DNA from: Perlabentimonas sp964554585 | GTDB taxonomy: Bacteria; Bacteroidota; Bacteroidia; Bacteroidales; Tenuifilaceae | Assembly (NCBI GenBank): GCA_964554585.1 | Contig: CAZKPD010000019.1 | Coordinates: forward strand, 1-27,646 | Direction: 5' to 3' | DNA: 27,646 nucleotides | Part shown: positions 7,829 through 17,059 of the stretch, in pieces | Layout of the letters: each line of letters starts with the position of its first letter | Position numbering within the stretch: the first letter of the stretch is position 1 | The notes under the pieces: model-generated | Told to the model about the DNA's origin: nothing | The model's input: only the letters and a program-made list of their open reading frames with translations | The model's database searches: none | Position numbers and translations under genes: made by a program

Positions 7829-10800
7829 TTACTGCTTCACTAGGGTTCTAACGGTTCTTTCGCCGTCAAAGCCTTTGAAAGTGATTAGGTAAGTACCAGC
7901 ACCAAGTTCTTGAGTATTGATAGTGCTTTTACCGTTTAGGGTAATATCCATTACGCGCTGACCAAGTGTGTTAGTAATAATTACGCGCTCAATCAGGTCG
8001 GAATGGGTAATGGTGATTTGTCCATCGAATGGGTTGGGATATGCGCTCAACGAAGTTAGTGCATTATCCATAATACCCACAGGGATTAGCTCAATATCAC
8101 CCAAATCAACTACGCCGTTAACCGCATTGTCAGTTTTCACCTCTTGAGTGTAAAGCTCATAATTATCAAGATCGATGGTTAGCGTATAAGTACCTGCTTC
8201 AACATCGTTGAATGCAAATGCACCATTGGTATCGGTGGTAGTCGTTTTGCTTTCCAGCTTAACCTCAACACCTGCCAAATACCCTTGAGGATCTTTAACC
8301 TTACCTTTAACGATGAAGGTTGGAACTTCCTCTTCTAGGGTGAAGGTTAGGGTTTCCATATCGGATTCGCCCGAGGTGTATACGCTGCGTACACCTGCAG
8401 TATAAGTTCCGGGGGTAAGGTTGGTGAATAGATACTCCTCTGCAGTTATGGGAGTTTCTGTTACCAAATTACCATCCAAGTAAACTTTATACCCTAGGAA
8501 TGCGCGAGTGGTTTGGTGCTGTGCCTGAGCGTAATGGCTTAAGCTGGGAACAGAGTAGCTTAATACATTAGATTTACCCATATCTACGCTTATTTCAAGG
8601 TCATCAACCATGAATACGAATACGTCGTCAGAAACGCATACAATGGCTACGTGAATTTCCTGACCTGCGTATGCAGATAGATCGTGCTCATAGAAGGTCC
8701 AGTTTGCAACCGGTACAGAAATTTCACCGGTAATAAACTCAAACGAGCTCACATTGGTATCTGTGGTAGAGACAGCAATCTTATACTTCTCTAGCCCATA
8801 GTCCATGTACGTTTTTGCCCAGAACGACAGTTTCATGCCGGAAACTGCGGGGAACTTAGGCGTGATTAGCCAGTCGTTATTGGGAAGATTTGTAGCAGCA
8901 AAACAGGCGATAAACTTATTCCCACCGTGTGGTAGTATAGCTTCATTGGTTAGAGCAGGTGTAGCCGCTGAAGGGTTGAAAGTGATATATGATCCAACAT
9001 AACCTGAGTTGGGGAACGTTACCCCAGTGAAACCGTATGTGGGTGATCCATCACCATCATATAGGGTGTACTCACCAATATCAGCAATGATAAAGTCTGC
9101 ATATGACTCAAAATCATCGGTGAATCCCAGCTCATTGTTCCAGCTAAACCTTACATCAGTTGCATTAACAGTTTCGGCTATAAGACCAAAGGGTGCAACG
9201 ATAATCTCGGTAAGCGTAACTTCGCCCAAGCTAACTACACCTGCAACGGCAACAGTAGCATTAACCTCTACTGCATTATTGTTGTAAGGCAGATAACCAG
9301 GCATAGTTACGTTAAGTGTATATGTTCCTTCCAGAACATCGCTAAACGAGAATACACCATCAGTACCGGCTGTGGCTGTTAGGGTTTCTAAACCTGTAAG
9401 GGTTGCAACTGCTCCGTTTAGAAGTGTATTATCATTGCCCTTAGCAATACCGGTCACGGTGAAAGTGCTCATGGGAACAAGGTCAATGATAATTGGAGTC
9501 ACATCGCCTGCAACCACTATTACACCGGTTTCAGTGAAGGATTCATAGCCCGCTTTGCTTACAGTTACATCATAGGTTCCCGGGAAAAGTTTAACTAAGA
9601 AATCGCCATCCTCATCGGTAATGGGCTTAGCATTACTACCGGAAATAGTTATCAGAGCACCTTCGATCAGGTCTTCAGTGTCAGCATCAGCAACTGTACC
9701 CACCAATTCTCCTAGCCCATCAGTAGCTATCATTAACATAGTGTTAGGATGCGAGTCATTCACGTTACCTACACCGGGACTTGCAGGATCCAGAACCTCG
9801 GAATCGGAATAGATAAAGCGAGTTCTCTTAGAGTTGTACACTTCTGAACCAAAGAAACGGTCGGATGAACTTGTGTATGCATTTTCATAAACGCGGTTCG
9901 TGAAAATTACCAAGTTACCACCATTGTATGTGTAGGGTTCGTCAAATGTAATTTCAATCTGATTAACTCCTATGGGGAAGTCTTGAGTTCCTTCGTAAAC
10001 AAGGGTTAGGCTATTTACATCAACCCATCCGCCATTCATGTTGGTTTTGTCAGTTTCACCAACCCAAACGCGAATCTCCTTGTTTAAAGCATTGGTTACA
10101 AAACTATTGGTGTAAACAACAGACTCCAACCATCCGGCGCCAAGATTAATCTCGTCAGCGTAGTAAATGGTTTGAACAAGACTGTTTTTCCAGTAAAAGT
10201 TAAATGGAATGGTTGCAGGGGGGAAGTTGGTACCTTCACCAATAATAACCTCCATCATGCCAATAAGGGAGAATGTGCCTAGATCAACAACAAATTGGTC
10301 ATCAGCATTTGTTGCATCTACAGCAATATCGTTTTCAACCCAAGTTTTATATCCCTCTTTCTTTATGGTTAATGTGTAGGTACCCATAAACACATCCTCA
10401 ATGGTGAAGATTCCGTCTGCATCGGTTACTCCGGTAAATGTGGCATCACCTTTAAGTACAACGTCAGCTCCTATTATGGCTTGGTTGTTTATATCGGTAA
10501 CTAAACCGGTAACAGTAAAGTTGGCAACAGGATCTAGCTCAACATTAACGATGGTTTCTTCGTCGGCAACAATTTCTACACCCTCTTCCGTATGGCTGAT
10601 AAAGCCCACTTTAGAGAATACCATATCGTAAGTGCCCGGTAAAAGTGCAGGGAATTCGTATTCGCCATCAGCATTGGTAAAGGTTTTTACAGAAGAACCC
10701 ACAAAGGATACCTGTACACCCTCCAACGGAACCGTTCCATCAGTTACGGTACCTGTGAGTGAGCCTAAACCACCTGTGCTAAAGAAGAACATGGTGTTGG

Positions 10801-13800
10801 CATACCAATCGGTAACTGCACCTGTCGAAGGATTAACGGGGTCTATAGATGTATCTGAGTTGTAGTAGCGTGTACGCTTGGAGTTTGCCGTTGAGTTTCC
10901 GTAGAATTTATCTTGGTTTGAGTGGTACTGGCTATCCAAAACGCGATTAGTGTAGATCACTAAGTTGCCACCGGAATATACAAACGGAGCATCCAAGGGA
11001 ATAATAATGGTGTTCACTCCGTTGGGGAAATCCAGCTGGCCATCAAAAACAAGGGTAAGGTCATTTATATCAACCCATCCGCCATCCATTGATTCTAAGT
11101 CGGTTAAGCCCATCCAAATCTTAATGGCTTTGTTTTCCAGGTTGTTAATAAAGTTATTTGTATAGGCAATACTGGTAATCGCTCCTGCATTTCCTCCAAA
11201 TTCATCTGCGTAGTATATGGTTTGTGCCAAGCTTCCCTTATAGTAGAAGTTGAAGGGTATGTTGACTGCCGATACGGTAGTGCCTTCTCCAATAGTAACT
11301 GTAAGAATACCCTCAGGCTGAACTACAATGGTTTTTGTTCCGGTTTTATTGTTGCTCAGGTCTTCATCACCGGCAAGAACTACTTCACCATACACAGCTA
11401 CCGGACCTTCTGCCGTAGGCGTCCACATAAGTGTAATCTCCTTGGTTTCTTCAGATGCTATTTCAACACCATCAGCTGTGGCCAGCTCGTCACCATCTGT
11501 GGTCATTAGCTTAACTGTATAGCTGGTTTGTGTGGCTGTGCCCTTATTTAGAACGGTAACAACATAAGGAGTTTCCATTCCTACGCTTGGAGTAGTATTA
11601 CCACCAATTGACACGCCAATTAGATCATTAGCAAGTGGTGATTCAAGGATAATATTATCAATATTTATATTGTTGATATTATTTGCATTCCCTTCAAACT
11701 CCCAAGCTAAACGCATGGTGGTTGTGCCTACGGGAATTGTAAGCATCATCTCCTCTTGGGTTGCAGGAATATTAGCCGAGAGCGTATAGGTTTTAAGGGT
11801 TTCCCATTCGCCATTGTTATAGGCTACTTTTACCCTAGCGGTCTGCGAACCGCTATAATGGCTGTAGAAAAACTTGTACTGAAAACGCAGAACACTATTG
11901 CCCATGGGGTCAATTTCGGGGCTAATCAAGGTGCTTATACCGTTAAATACTGGAGACCAAGATAGATACATTTCAGGAGAGGTCCCACCGGCAGCAGAAG
12001 AGCTGTTAACTCTCCAATTGGTTTGTCCCAATCCTTCAACAGCCCATTCAGTAGGAAGATATCCGATGGGTAGTCCGACGAAAGTTTCGTAGAATGGGTA
12101 TGCGGAATATTTTAGCCTAATATTACCCAAATTGAGTACCTCATTTACCGCACTTTCAGTGTTAACGATTGCTGTGTAATCTACGTGGAATTCCTTTGTA
12201 ATAGTTAGCGTGTAAACACCACCCAGAATATCTTCAAAAGAAAATGCTCCTGTTGCAGAGGTCACAACAGACTCGCTACCAAGGGTAACAATTTGCCCGG
12301 CTACTACTCCTGCGGGGCTGTAAACCACACCTTTAATGGTATACTTTGGAATATACACCTCCAGCTCAATGTCAGCAAGCTCAATAACGCCTTCTGCATT
12401 AGCTAAGTCGTCGCTAAGGATAACCTCACCGCTATAATTAACATACCCTACCAGACTGATGGTTATGGTGTATGTACCTTCAACAATATTGTTAAAAGTG
12501 TATGCACCGTTCTCATCGGTAGTAGCAGTTGGAGTTCCAAGCTTAACCGTAGCACCTTCTAGGTATACTCCTGCAGAAGCAACCTTACCAATTACGGTGT
12601 AGGTTGAGAGTGGAGTTAGAATGATATCGTCCAGATTCACATCATCGTTAACGGCAATCTCTTGGCTGTAATTTTTGAAACCAGTGTGGGAGATGGTTAG
12701 GGTATAGTTACCTCCATCAAGCTCGGTGAAGCTGAATGCTCCATTCTCATCGGTTGTAGTAGTTGCTGCACCCAACTTAACCACAACGCCGGCTAGGTAT
12801 TCATAGTCACCATCTTTGCCACCTTCGCCTTCGCCATTTTCATCCTCTACGAAAGCTTTAACTTTACCGGTTAAGGTATATGTTGGAGGAACTGGTTCGA
12901 AGGGAACAACGTTTACGGTCAGTTGGACTTCCGATGCCTCAACGCCTGCATATCTCAGCCAAATGTTGTGGTTGGCAACCTGAGCGTCAATCCACCACAC
13001 AATCTCTCCTTCAACTCCTGCTTCAGCAGCATCGGCAGCGGTAAGTGGATGCCATGTGGTTTGATGTTCTCCGGTTTTGTACTCTAGCTCGGTAATGTCA
13101 GTAACACCTTCGGGCTGAATTTGTACCGCAAACCACTCACCTTCACCGGGCGTGTTCTCTGAGCCTATAACCCAAGTTAACACCTCAAGAGCAGTAGCTG
13201 TAACGGTGTAGTGTGCTTCGTCAACATCGATTGCGCTAAGTTCTATCTTATCGCTGTTCACTGCGCCTGTACGTAGAGCAACGGTTAGGTTGTCAATGGA
13301 AGGAAGTTCCCCCCCGCCATTTAATGCTTCACCGGTAATTACAATTTCACCAATACGGTTTGTGCCACCATCGGCAACAGTGCCATTGTTCACAGTAGTG
13401 GTACTGGTGTTAAGCCAGCGAATGTGTAGTGCATCCACATCGGCACATTCGGCGGGTAGTTCAAGGTTTGCAACAACCCCTGAGGTCCAGTCGTTTGCAA
13501 CAACTATGGCATCGCCAACGGCCTCCCAGTTTACCCCATTCAGGCTATACTCAAGCTGGAAATCTTTTGGGCCTGTACCTGAACCAAATTGTTTAGAGCT
13601 AAGCGTAAGGTTCTTATAGCCCTCGGTGGAGATGGTTATTAACCAGTACTTAGTGTTTGCTCCATCGGTCCAAGTGTTAGAATTTGGTACTTGGTTTGAA
13701 GGTCCACTTACCCATTCAGTAAATGCGGGACCACCCTCTAGGCTGATTATGGCCACATCTTTATTTGCAGCAATACCCTCGTCAGCAGTGTAGGGATTGG

Positions 13801-13936
13801 CTATAAAGCTGTCATTATTTGTAATGGCTGCTTTTTTGTCATCATTCCCAAAGTTCCACTCTGCGACGGTAACTTGCGCTTGCGATAGAAGTGTAAAGCT
13901 AAATAGCGCAATAATAAAAGTTAATAATTTTCTCAT
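7829..13936 (-). CDS. Giant T9SS-sorted surface protein with regulatory-like repeats and two choice-of-anchor-J-like domains
   Basis: The ATG at 13936 gives 2035 residues and a compact signal peptide (MRKLLTFIIALFSFTLLSQA, Gln at +1); a longer reading needs a TTG start. Positions here count from that longer reading (subtract 10). After an N-terminal beta domain (32-215) come three carboxypeptidase-regulatory-like repeats (362-450, 456-535, 541-616), a choice-of-anchor-J-like domain (624-775), CARDB (779-884), a ~180-residue beta module (887-1068), two repeats, a second module (1238-1417), two repeats, a second anchor-J/cleaved-adhesin-like domain (about 1612-1797), one last repeat (1883-1962) and the T9SS type A tail (1970-2045; YPNPFDGQITI). 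Exported by Sec, then by T9SS to the surface. No enzyme motif is visible; binding or adhesion is the likely role. It is paralogous to the split gene next to it and has its own terminator. Confidence 0.9.
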   Translation of the reverse strand: MRKLLTFIIALFSFTLLSQAQVTVAEWNFGNDDKKAAITNNDSFIANPYTADEGIAANKDVAIISLEGGPAFTEWVSGPSNQVPNSNTWTDGANTKYWLITISTEGYKNLTLSSKQFGSGTGPKDFQLEYSLNGVNWEAVGDAIVVANDWTSGVVANLELPAECADVDALHIRWLNTSTTTVNNGTVADGGTNRIGEIVITGEALNGGGELPSIDNLTVALRTGAVNSDKIELSAIDVDEAHYTVTATALEVLTWVIGSENTPGEGEWFAVQIQPEGVTDITELEYKTGEHQTTWHPLTAADAAEAGVEGEIVWWIDAQVANHNIWLRYAGVEASEVQLTVNVVPFEPVPPTYTLTGKVKAFVEDENGEGEGGKDGDYEYLAGVVVKLGAATTTTDENGAFSFTELDGGNYTLTISHTGFKNYSQEIAVNDDVNLDDIILTPLSTYTVIGKVASAGVYLEGATVKLGTPTATTDENGAYTFNNIVEGTYTITISLVGYVNYSGEVILSDDLANAEGVIELADIELEVYIPKYTIKGVVYSPAGVVAGQIVTLGSESVVTSATGAFSFEDILGGVYTLTITKEFHVDYTAIVNTESAVNEVLNLGNIRLKYSAYPFYETFVGLPIGYLPTEWAVEGLGQTNWRVNSSSAAGGTSPEMYLSWSPVFNGISTLISPEIDPMGNSVLRFQYKFFYSHYSGSQTARVKVAYNNGEWETLKTYTLSANIPATQEEMMLTIPVGTTTMRLAWEFEGNANNINNINIDNIILESPLANDLIGVSIGGNTTPSVGMETPYVVTVLNKGTATQTSYTVKLMTTDGDELATADGVEIASEETKEITLMWTPTAEGPVAVYGEVVLAGDEDLSNNKTGTKTIVVQPEGILTVTIGEGTTVSAVNIPFNFYYKGSLAQTIYYADEFGGNAGAITSIAYTNNFINNLENKAIKIWMGLTDLESMDGGWVDINDLTLVFDGQLDFPNGVNTIIIPLDAPFVYSGGNLVIYTNRVLDSQYHSNQDKFYGNSTANSKRTRYYNSDTSIDPVNPSTGAVTDWYANTMFFFSTGGLGSLTGTVTDGTVPLEGVQVSFVGSSVKTFTNADGEYEFPALLPGTYDMVFSKVGFISHTEEGVEIVADEETIVNVELDPVANFTVTGLVTDINNQAIIGADVVLKGDATFTGVTDADGIFTIEDVFMGTYTLTIKKEGYKTWVENDIAVDATNADDQFVVDLGTFSLIGMMEVIIGEGTNFPPATIPFNFYWKNSLVQTIYYADEINLGAGWLESVVYTNSFVTNALNKEIRVWVGETDKTNMNGGWVDVNSLTLVYEGTQDFPIGVNQIEITFDEPYTYNGGNLVIFTNRVYENAYTSSSDRFFGSEVYNSKRTRFIYSDSEVLDPASPGVGNVNDSHPNTMLMIATDGLGELVGTVADADTEDLIEGALITISGSNAKPITDEDGDFLVKLFPGTYDVTVSKAGYESFTETGVIVVAGDVTPIIIDLVPMSTFTVTGIAKGNDNTLLNGAVATLTGLETLTATAGTDGVFSFSDVLEGTYTLNVTMPGYLPYNNNAVEVNATVAVAGVVSLGEVTLTEIIVAPFGLIAETVNATDVRFSWNNELGFTDDFESYADFIIADIGEYTLYDGDGSPTYGFTGVTFPNSGYVGSYITFNPSAATPALTNEAILPHGGNKFIACFAATNLPNNDWLITPKFPAVSGMKLSFWAKTYMDYGLEKYKIAVSTTDTNVSSFEFITGEISVPVANWTFYEHDLSAYAGQEIHVAIVCVSDDVFVFMVDDLEISVDMGKSNVLSYSVPSLSHYAQAQHQTTRAFLGYKVYLDGNLVTETPITAEEYLFTNLTPGTYTAGVRSVYTSGESDMETLTFTLEEEVPTFIVKGKVKDPQGYLAGVEVKLESKTTTTDTNGAFAFNDVEAGTYTLTIDLDNYELYTQEVKTDNAVNGVVDLGDIELIPVGIMDNALTSLSAYPNPFDGQITITHSDLIERVIITNTLGQRVMDITLNGKSTINTQELGAGTYLITFKGFDGERTVRTLVKQ

Positions 13937-14388
13937 TCTTCGTTTTATTAGGTTAGTAATAATCAATTAATAAGTTACAAATCGTTTTTTAAGGTTCCTG
14001 CTTCATAGGCATACTGTTTTTAAGCATTTATAAAAAGATGAAAATAAGGTATTAAAAATTTGATTTTTCAGAAAACGAGAATGATAAAAATAGGGCAAAA
14101 AAAAATAGAATCCAACATTGTTGAGGGTTTTTAAGAAAAAAACATGCAATCTGCCCCTCTTTGTGTTGCCTAAAACAGGCAAAAAACATATAACAAGCAA
14201 TTTAGTGATATAGTTTAAATTTGGAGTTTACTTCCATGAAAAAACACCAATACATTTTTTGCTGTTTAGGGCCAATGCATTGGCGTTACAAAATGGTCAG
14301 AAAGCCCATTTATGGAATTTGCTTTTTTACCATTCCCTTTAAACTATTGGGAAAGGTGTCTGTTATTGAATTGAACAAAAATCAAAAA
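13937..14388. other. Intergenic region between divergent surface-protein and urea-transporter genes
   Basis: About 450 nt of AT-rich sequence with no convincing gene. It must hold both divergent promoters. A TAAATTTG at 14216-14223 fits the -7 consensus for the rightward gene. A small hairpin with TTGCCT and AGGCAA arms lies at 14166-14182. The frame of the urea transporter is open back to a TTG at 14221, including an ATG at 14236, but residues coded there do not look like the family, so this part may be leader. A 13-mer at 14199-14211 recurs upstream of the flavodiiron gene. Confidence 0.5.
14216..14223 (+). promoter_or_regulatory. Candidate -7 promoter box for the urea transporter gene
   Basis: TAAATTTG matches TAnnTTTG. 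It lies about 165 nt before the preferred ATG (14389) and just before other in-frame starts. No TTG -33 element is apparent, so support is limited to one motif. Confidence 0.3.
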
Positions 14389-15291
14389 ATGAGCAAAGGA
14401 ACACATTATATAGATCTAACCAGAAATTACTTAAGTGCATTGGTTAAAGAGATTTTTAAGGGTATCGGGCAGATTATGTTGCAAGAGAATGCCCTAACGG
14501 GATTACTTTTTACTGTGGGCATATTTGTGGGTTCGGTAAATATGGGTTTGGCCGCACTGCTGGGCACGGCTGTGGCTACAGTTTTTGCCCGTTTGCTGGG
14601 GTATGAGCGCTTGGCCATCGAAAAAGGGTTGTTTGGGTTTAATGCTGCGCTGGTAGGAGTGGGCGTTTTGTTGCTGCTTCAGCCCGTGCTGCTCACATGG
14701 CTGTTGGTAGTGATAGGTGCTATGGCGTCTACTCTGTTGCAGCAGCTGTTCTACACCCGAAAGATTGCCGTTTTTACCCTGCCATTCGTGTTGGTTACTT
14801 GGTTAATTTTTTTGGCAGCTAAGTGGTTAATGCCCGAGCTGCTGGTAATTTCTGCTCCGGATTTTTCCATTTTTGAAGGCTCTAACCTCTTTTTCTCTAT
14901 AAGAGGATTTGGTCAGGTAATCTTCCAAGGGCATATAATATCTGGTATCCTGTTTTTTGTGGCAGTTTTTATCCACTCGCCACTGGCTGGGCTCTATGGA
15001 TTGGCAGGGGCAACCCTGTCGGGTTTGGTGGCGCTTGGGGTAGGTATGCCCATTGATGCCATTGGCATGGGGCTGTTTAGCTACAATGCGGTACTTACTG
15101 CCATTGTGTTTGCCGGGCCTCAGCTACGAGATGGGGTTTGGGGAATGCTGGCTGTGCTACTTTCGTTGGGAATTGGTATGTTAATGTTTACCCATAATCT
15201 GTTGCAGCTCACCTTTCCGTTTGTGGCTGCTGCGTTTCTTACCCTGTTGATAAGGGATAAGGTTTGGGTGCGAATAAGTAAAGATAGATAA
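14389..15291 (+). CDS. Urea transporter (UT family)
   Basis: About 300 residues, almost entirely hydrophobic, with the internal two-fold repeat typical of UT channels: the first half has LQENALTGLLFTVGIFVGS and GLFGFNAALVGVG, the second half has the matching GMGLFSYNAVLTAIVFAG. These NxxLxG and YNAVLTAI segments line the urea selectivity filter in known members. It should let urea (or ammonia) pass the inner membrane passively. I prefer the ATG at 14389, which gives the usual family length and starts MSKGTHYIDL just before the first family motif; longer readings from 14221 or 14236 add about 50 non-conserved residues. No urease gene lies nearby, so the partner enzyme is elsewhere or the urea is used or exported in another way. 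It stands alone between a divergent gene and the flavodiiron gene. Confidence 0.87.
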   Translation: MSKGTHYIDLTRNYLSALVKEIFKGIGQIMLQENALTGLLFTVGIFVGSVNMGLAALLGTAVATVFARLLGYERLAIEKGLFGFNAALVGVGVLLLLQPVLLTWLLVVIGAMASTLLQQLFYTRKIAVFTLPFVLVTWLIFLAAKWLMPELLVISAPDFSIFEGSNLFFSIRGFGQVIFQGHIISGILFFVAVFIHSPLAGLYGLAGATLSGLVALGVGMPIDAIGMGLFSYNAVLTAIVFAGPQLRDGVWGMLAVLLSLGIGMLMFTHNLLQLTFPFVAAAFLTLLIRDKVWVRISKDR

Positions 15292-15333
15292 AAACATAGC
15301 TGAATATGTTTCCCTTACTTATGAACTTTTCTG

Positions 15334-15341
15334 TATCTTTG
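15334..15341 (+). promoter_or_regulatory. Candidate -7 promoter box for the flavodiiron gene
   Basis: TATCTTTG is a full match to TAnnTTTG about 120 nt before the start codon, predicting a leader of about 110 nt. That leader holds the shared 13-mer at 15368-15380 and the hairpin at 15399-15433. No clear -33 TTG is seen. Confidence 0.4.
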
Positions 15342-15398
15342 GATGTGTTTTTAGTTCAGGGTTGCCTAATTTAGTGATATTGTAGTTTATTAATTGGT

Positions 15399-15433
15399 TA
15401 TGGCATTTATTCCCGATGTGGGGTAAAGCCATA
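15399..15433 (+). promoter_or_regulatory. Leader hairpin just upstream of the flavodiiron ribosome binding site
   Basis: Arms TATGGC and GCCATA close a stem that continues after a one-base bulge with TTTA/TAAA and CCC/GGG around a short loop. It ends 10 nt before the AAGGAGA at 15444-15450, which is 9 nt before the ATG at 15460. No T-run follows, so it is not a terminator; it could tune translation or mRNA stability, or be an operator dyad. Confidence 0.35.
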
Positions 15434-15459
15434 TTTTAAAAATAAGGAGAATAATAATT

Positions 15460-16632
15460 ATGAGAGAGTTTAAAAAGGATCTGTACGTTCTAAAATCTAA
15501 CGATTGGAATCGTCGACTGTTCGATTCGCTGATTCCGTTGCCCGATGGTACCAGCTATAATGCCTACCTGATTAAGGCTAGTGATAAAACGGTGCTGATT
15601 GATACGGTGGATCCCGAAATGATTCATGTGCTCTTTGAGCAGCTGGCGGATGTTAAGCACATCGACTACATTGTTTCGTTGCACTCGGAGCAAGACCACT
15701 CGGGTTCTATACCTCTGGTTCTGGAGCGTTACCCTATGGCTACTGTAGTAACCTCACCCAAAGGGAAAGAGATTTTGATGGACCATATGCCGTTATCTGC
15801 TGATAAGGTGATAACCGTTGAGGATGGCGAGGAGCTTAAGCTGGGCAATAAAACCCTTAAGTTTATCCATTTCCCCTGGGTGCATTGGCCCGAAACCATG
15901 CTGGCCTACCTGCCTGAGGATAAGGTGCTTTTCTCGTGCGACTTCCTAGGTTCACACCTAGCCACCACTGACATGTTTGTTACCGATGATTGTCAGGTGT
16001 ATGAATCAGCAAAAAGGTACTATGCCGAGATTATGATGCCGTTTAGGAATATCATTAAGAAAAATTTCCCCAAGCTGGATGCTTTCCCATTTGAAATTGT
16101 GGCTCCCAGCCATGGGCCCATGTACGATAAACCCAAGTTTATTGTGGATGCGTACCACGAGTGGATGGATGATGCACCTAAGAATGAGGTAGTAATTCCG
16201 TACATCTCCATGCACGGAAGCGTTGAGCGTATGGTTCAGCATTTGATAAACTCCTTAGAGCAAAGAGGGATTAAGGCTCATAAATTTGATCTATCCGTTA
16301 CCGATATTGGAAAATTAGCCATTACCCTTGTGGATGCAGCGACTATTGTTGTGGGTACTCCCACAGTATTGGTTGAGCCACATCCGGTAGTTTCGTATGC
16401 AGCCAAATTGGCCAACGTACTTAAACCCAAGGCTAAGTTTGTATCGGTTCTGGCATCCTATGCTTGGGGTGGCAAAGCCATTGAGATGGTGGCCGGTATG
16501 ATTCCCAATATTAAAGCCGAGCTTATTGATCCGGTTTTGGTTAAGGGTTTCCCAAAAGAGGATGACCTTAAAGCCATTGAAAAAATGGCCGATGGTATTG
16601 CTGCCAAACACAAAAGCATTGGTTTGATGTAG
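15460..16632 (+). CDS. FprA-family A-type flavoprotein (flavodiiron protein)
   Basis: A 390-residue class A flavodiiron protein: N-terminal metallo-beta-lactamase-like diiron domain (to about 245) and C-terminal flavodoxin domain (about 246-390). The diiron ligands of the family are all present: H75, E77, D79 in HSEQDH, H142 in VHWPET, D161 in SCDFLGSH and H218 in PSHGP. The flavodoxin phosphate loop is around YISMHGSVERM. Such cytoplasmic enzymes reduce O2 to water and/or NO to N2O with electrons from rubredoxin or a similar donor; the substrate preference cannot be read from these motifs. No rubredoxin or reductase domain is fused and none is encoded next door. A strong Shine-Dalgarno (AAGGAGA) supports the ATG. 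It is monocistronic: own promoter-like box, leader hairpin and terminator. It probably protects against oxygen together with the nearby cytochrome bd. Confidence 0.93.
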   Translation: MREFKKDLYVLKSNDWNRRLFDSLIPLPDGTSYNAYLIKASDKTVLIDTVDPEMIHVLFEQLADVKHIDYIVSLHSEQDHSGSIPLVLERYPMATVVTSPKGKEILMDHMPLSADKVITVEDGEELKLGNKTLKFIHFPWVHWPETMLAYLPEDKVLFSCDFLGSHLATTDMFVTDDCQVYESAKRYYAEIMMPFRNIIKKNFPKLDAFPFEIVAPSHGPMYDKPKFIVDAYHEWMDDAPKNEVVIPYISMHGSVERMVQHLINSLEQRGIKAHKFDLSVTDIGKLAITLVDAATIVVGTPTVLVEPHPVVSYAAKLANVLKPKAKFVSVLASYAWGGKAIEMVAGMIPNIKAELIDPVLVKGFPKEDDLKAIEKMADGIAAKHKSIGLM

Positions 16633-16655
16633 TAACCCTCGGGTTGAGAATTTTT

Positions 16656-16717
16656 AAAACCGATGAGATTTGGGCAGTGCCTTGCGCCGTCAACTTCTCA
16701 TCGGTTTTGCTTTTTTT
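16656..16717 (+). terminator. Terminator after the flavodiiron gene
   Basis: Thirteen perfectly paired bases, AAAACCGATGAGA at 16656-16668 with TCTCATCGGTTTT at 16696-16708, enclose a 27-nt loop and are followed by GC and seven T. The loop is longer than usual. It ends only 17 nt before the cupin start, so any promoter for that operon must overlap it or the operon depends on read-through. Confidence 0.85.
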
Positions 16718-16734
16718 AGAAAAGGATATAGCCA

Positions 16735-17040
16735 ATGGAAATAAAAACGTTACAAACTGCAGAACAGGTTCCCTTTAACCTCGACGGGCGCATCATGTTT
16801 TCTGATCAGCGGGTTGAACTGGTTCATCTTTCGCTTAATCCGGGTGAGCAGATTGATTTACACGCAAACCCCTTTGATGTGGTGTTTTTTACGCTGGAAG
16901 GAAACGGGTTGGTACTCTTTGAGGAGCAGAAATTTGAAGTGAAATCCAATGCCTCGGTGTTTATTGAGAAAGATAAACAGCGGGGCCTGGTGAATAACGG
17001 CAGTTCCCTGTTTAGGGTGCTGGTGATCAAGGTTTTTTAA
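16735..17040 (+). CDS. Small cupin-domain protein
   Basis: 101 residues forming a single cupin beta barrel. The first cupin motif is partly kept: NPGEQIDLHANPFDVVFF followed by LEGNGLVLFEE (Gly-x5-His, then a Glu and Gly at the usual spacing), but the second His of the HxH pair is Asn, and the second motif (around SVFIEKDKQRGLVNNG) lacks the usual His. A metal site is therefore incomplete and the protein may bind a ligand rather than catalyse. It has an AAAGGA ribosome binding site 8 nt before the ATG. It is the first gene of a likely operon with the 165-residue protein (19-nt gap) and the DNA methyltransferase. The exact function cannot be told. Confidence 0.8.
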   Translation: MEIKTLQTAEQVPFNLDGRIMFSDQRVELVHLSLNPGEQIDLHANPFDVVFFTLEGNGLVLFEEQKFEVKSNASVFIEKDKQRGLVNNGSSLFRVLVIKVF

Positions 17041-17059
17041 CGGTACAAAAATCGCTCGC

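Noticed and set aside
8805..13619. Numerous plus-strand ORFs of 60-110 codons inside the giant surface-protein gene
   Set aside because: They are antisense shadows of Thr/Val/Gly-rich repeats; none has a family match or ribosome site.
14003..14200. A 65-codon minus-strand ORF in the divergent intergenic region
   Set aside because: Low-complexity, Phe/Leu-rich product from an AT-rich region, no family resemblance; it would occupy the promoter region of the giant surface-protein gene.
15292..15311. AAACATA/TATGTTT hairpin right after the urea transporter stop as a terminator
   Set aside because: Only seven AT-rich pairs and no T-run; too weak to call.
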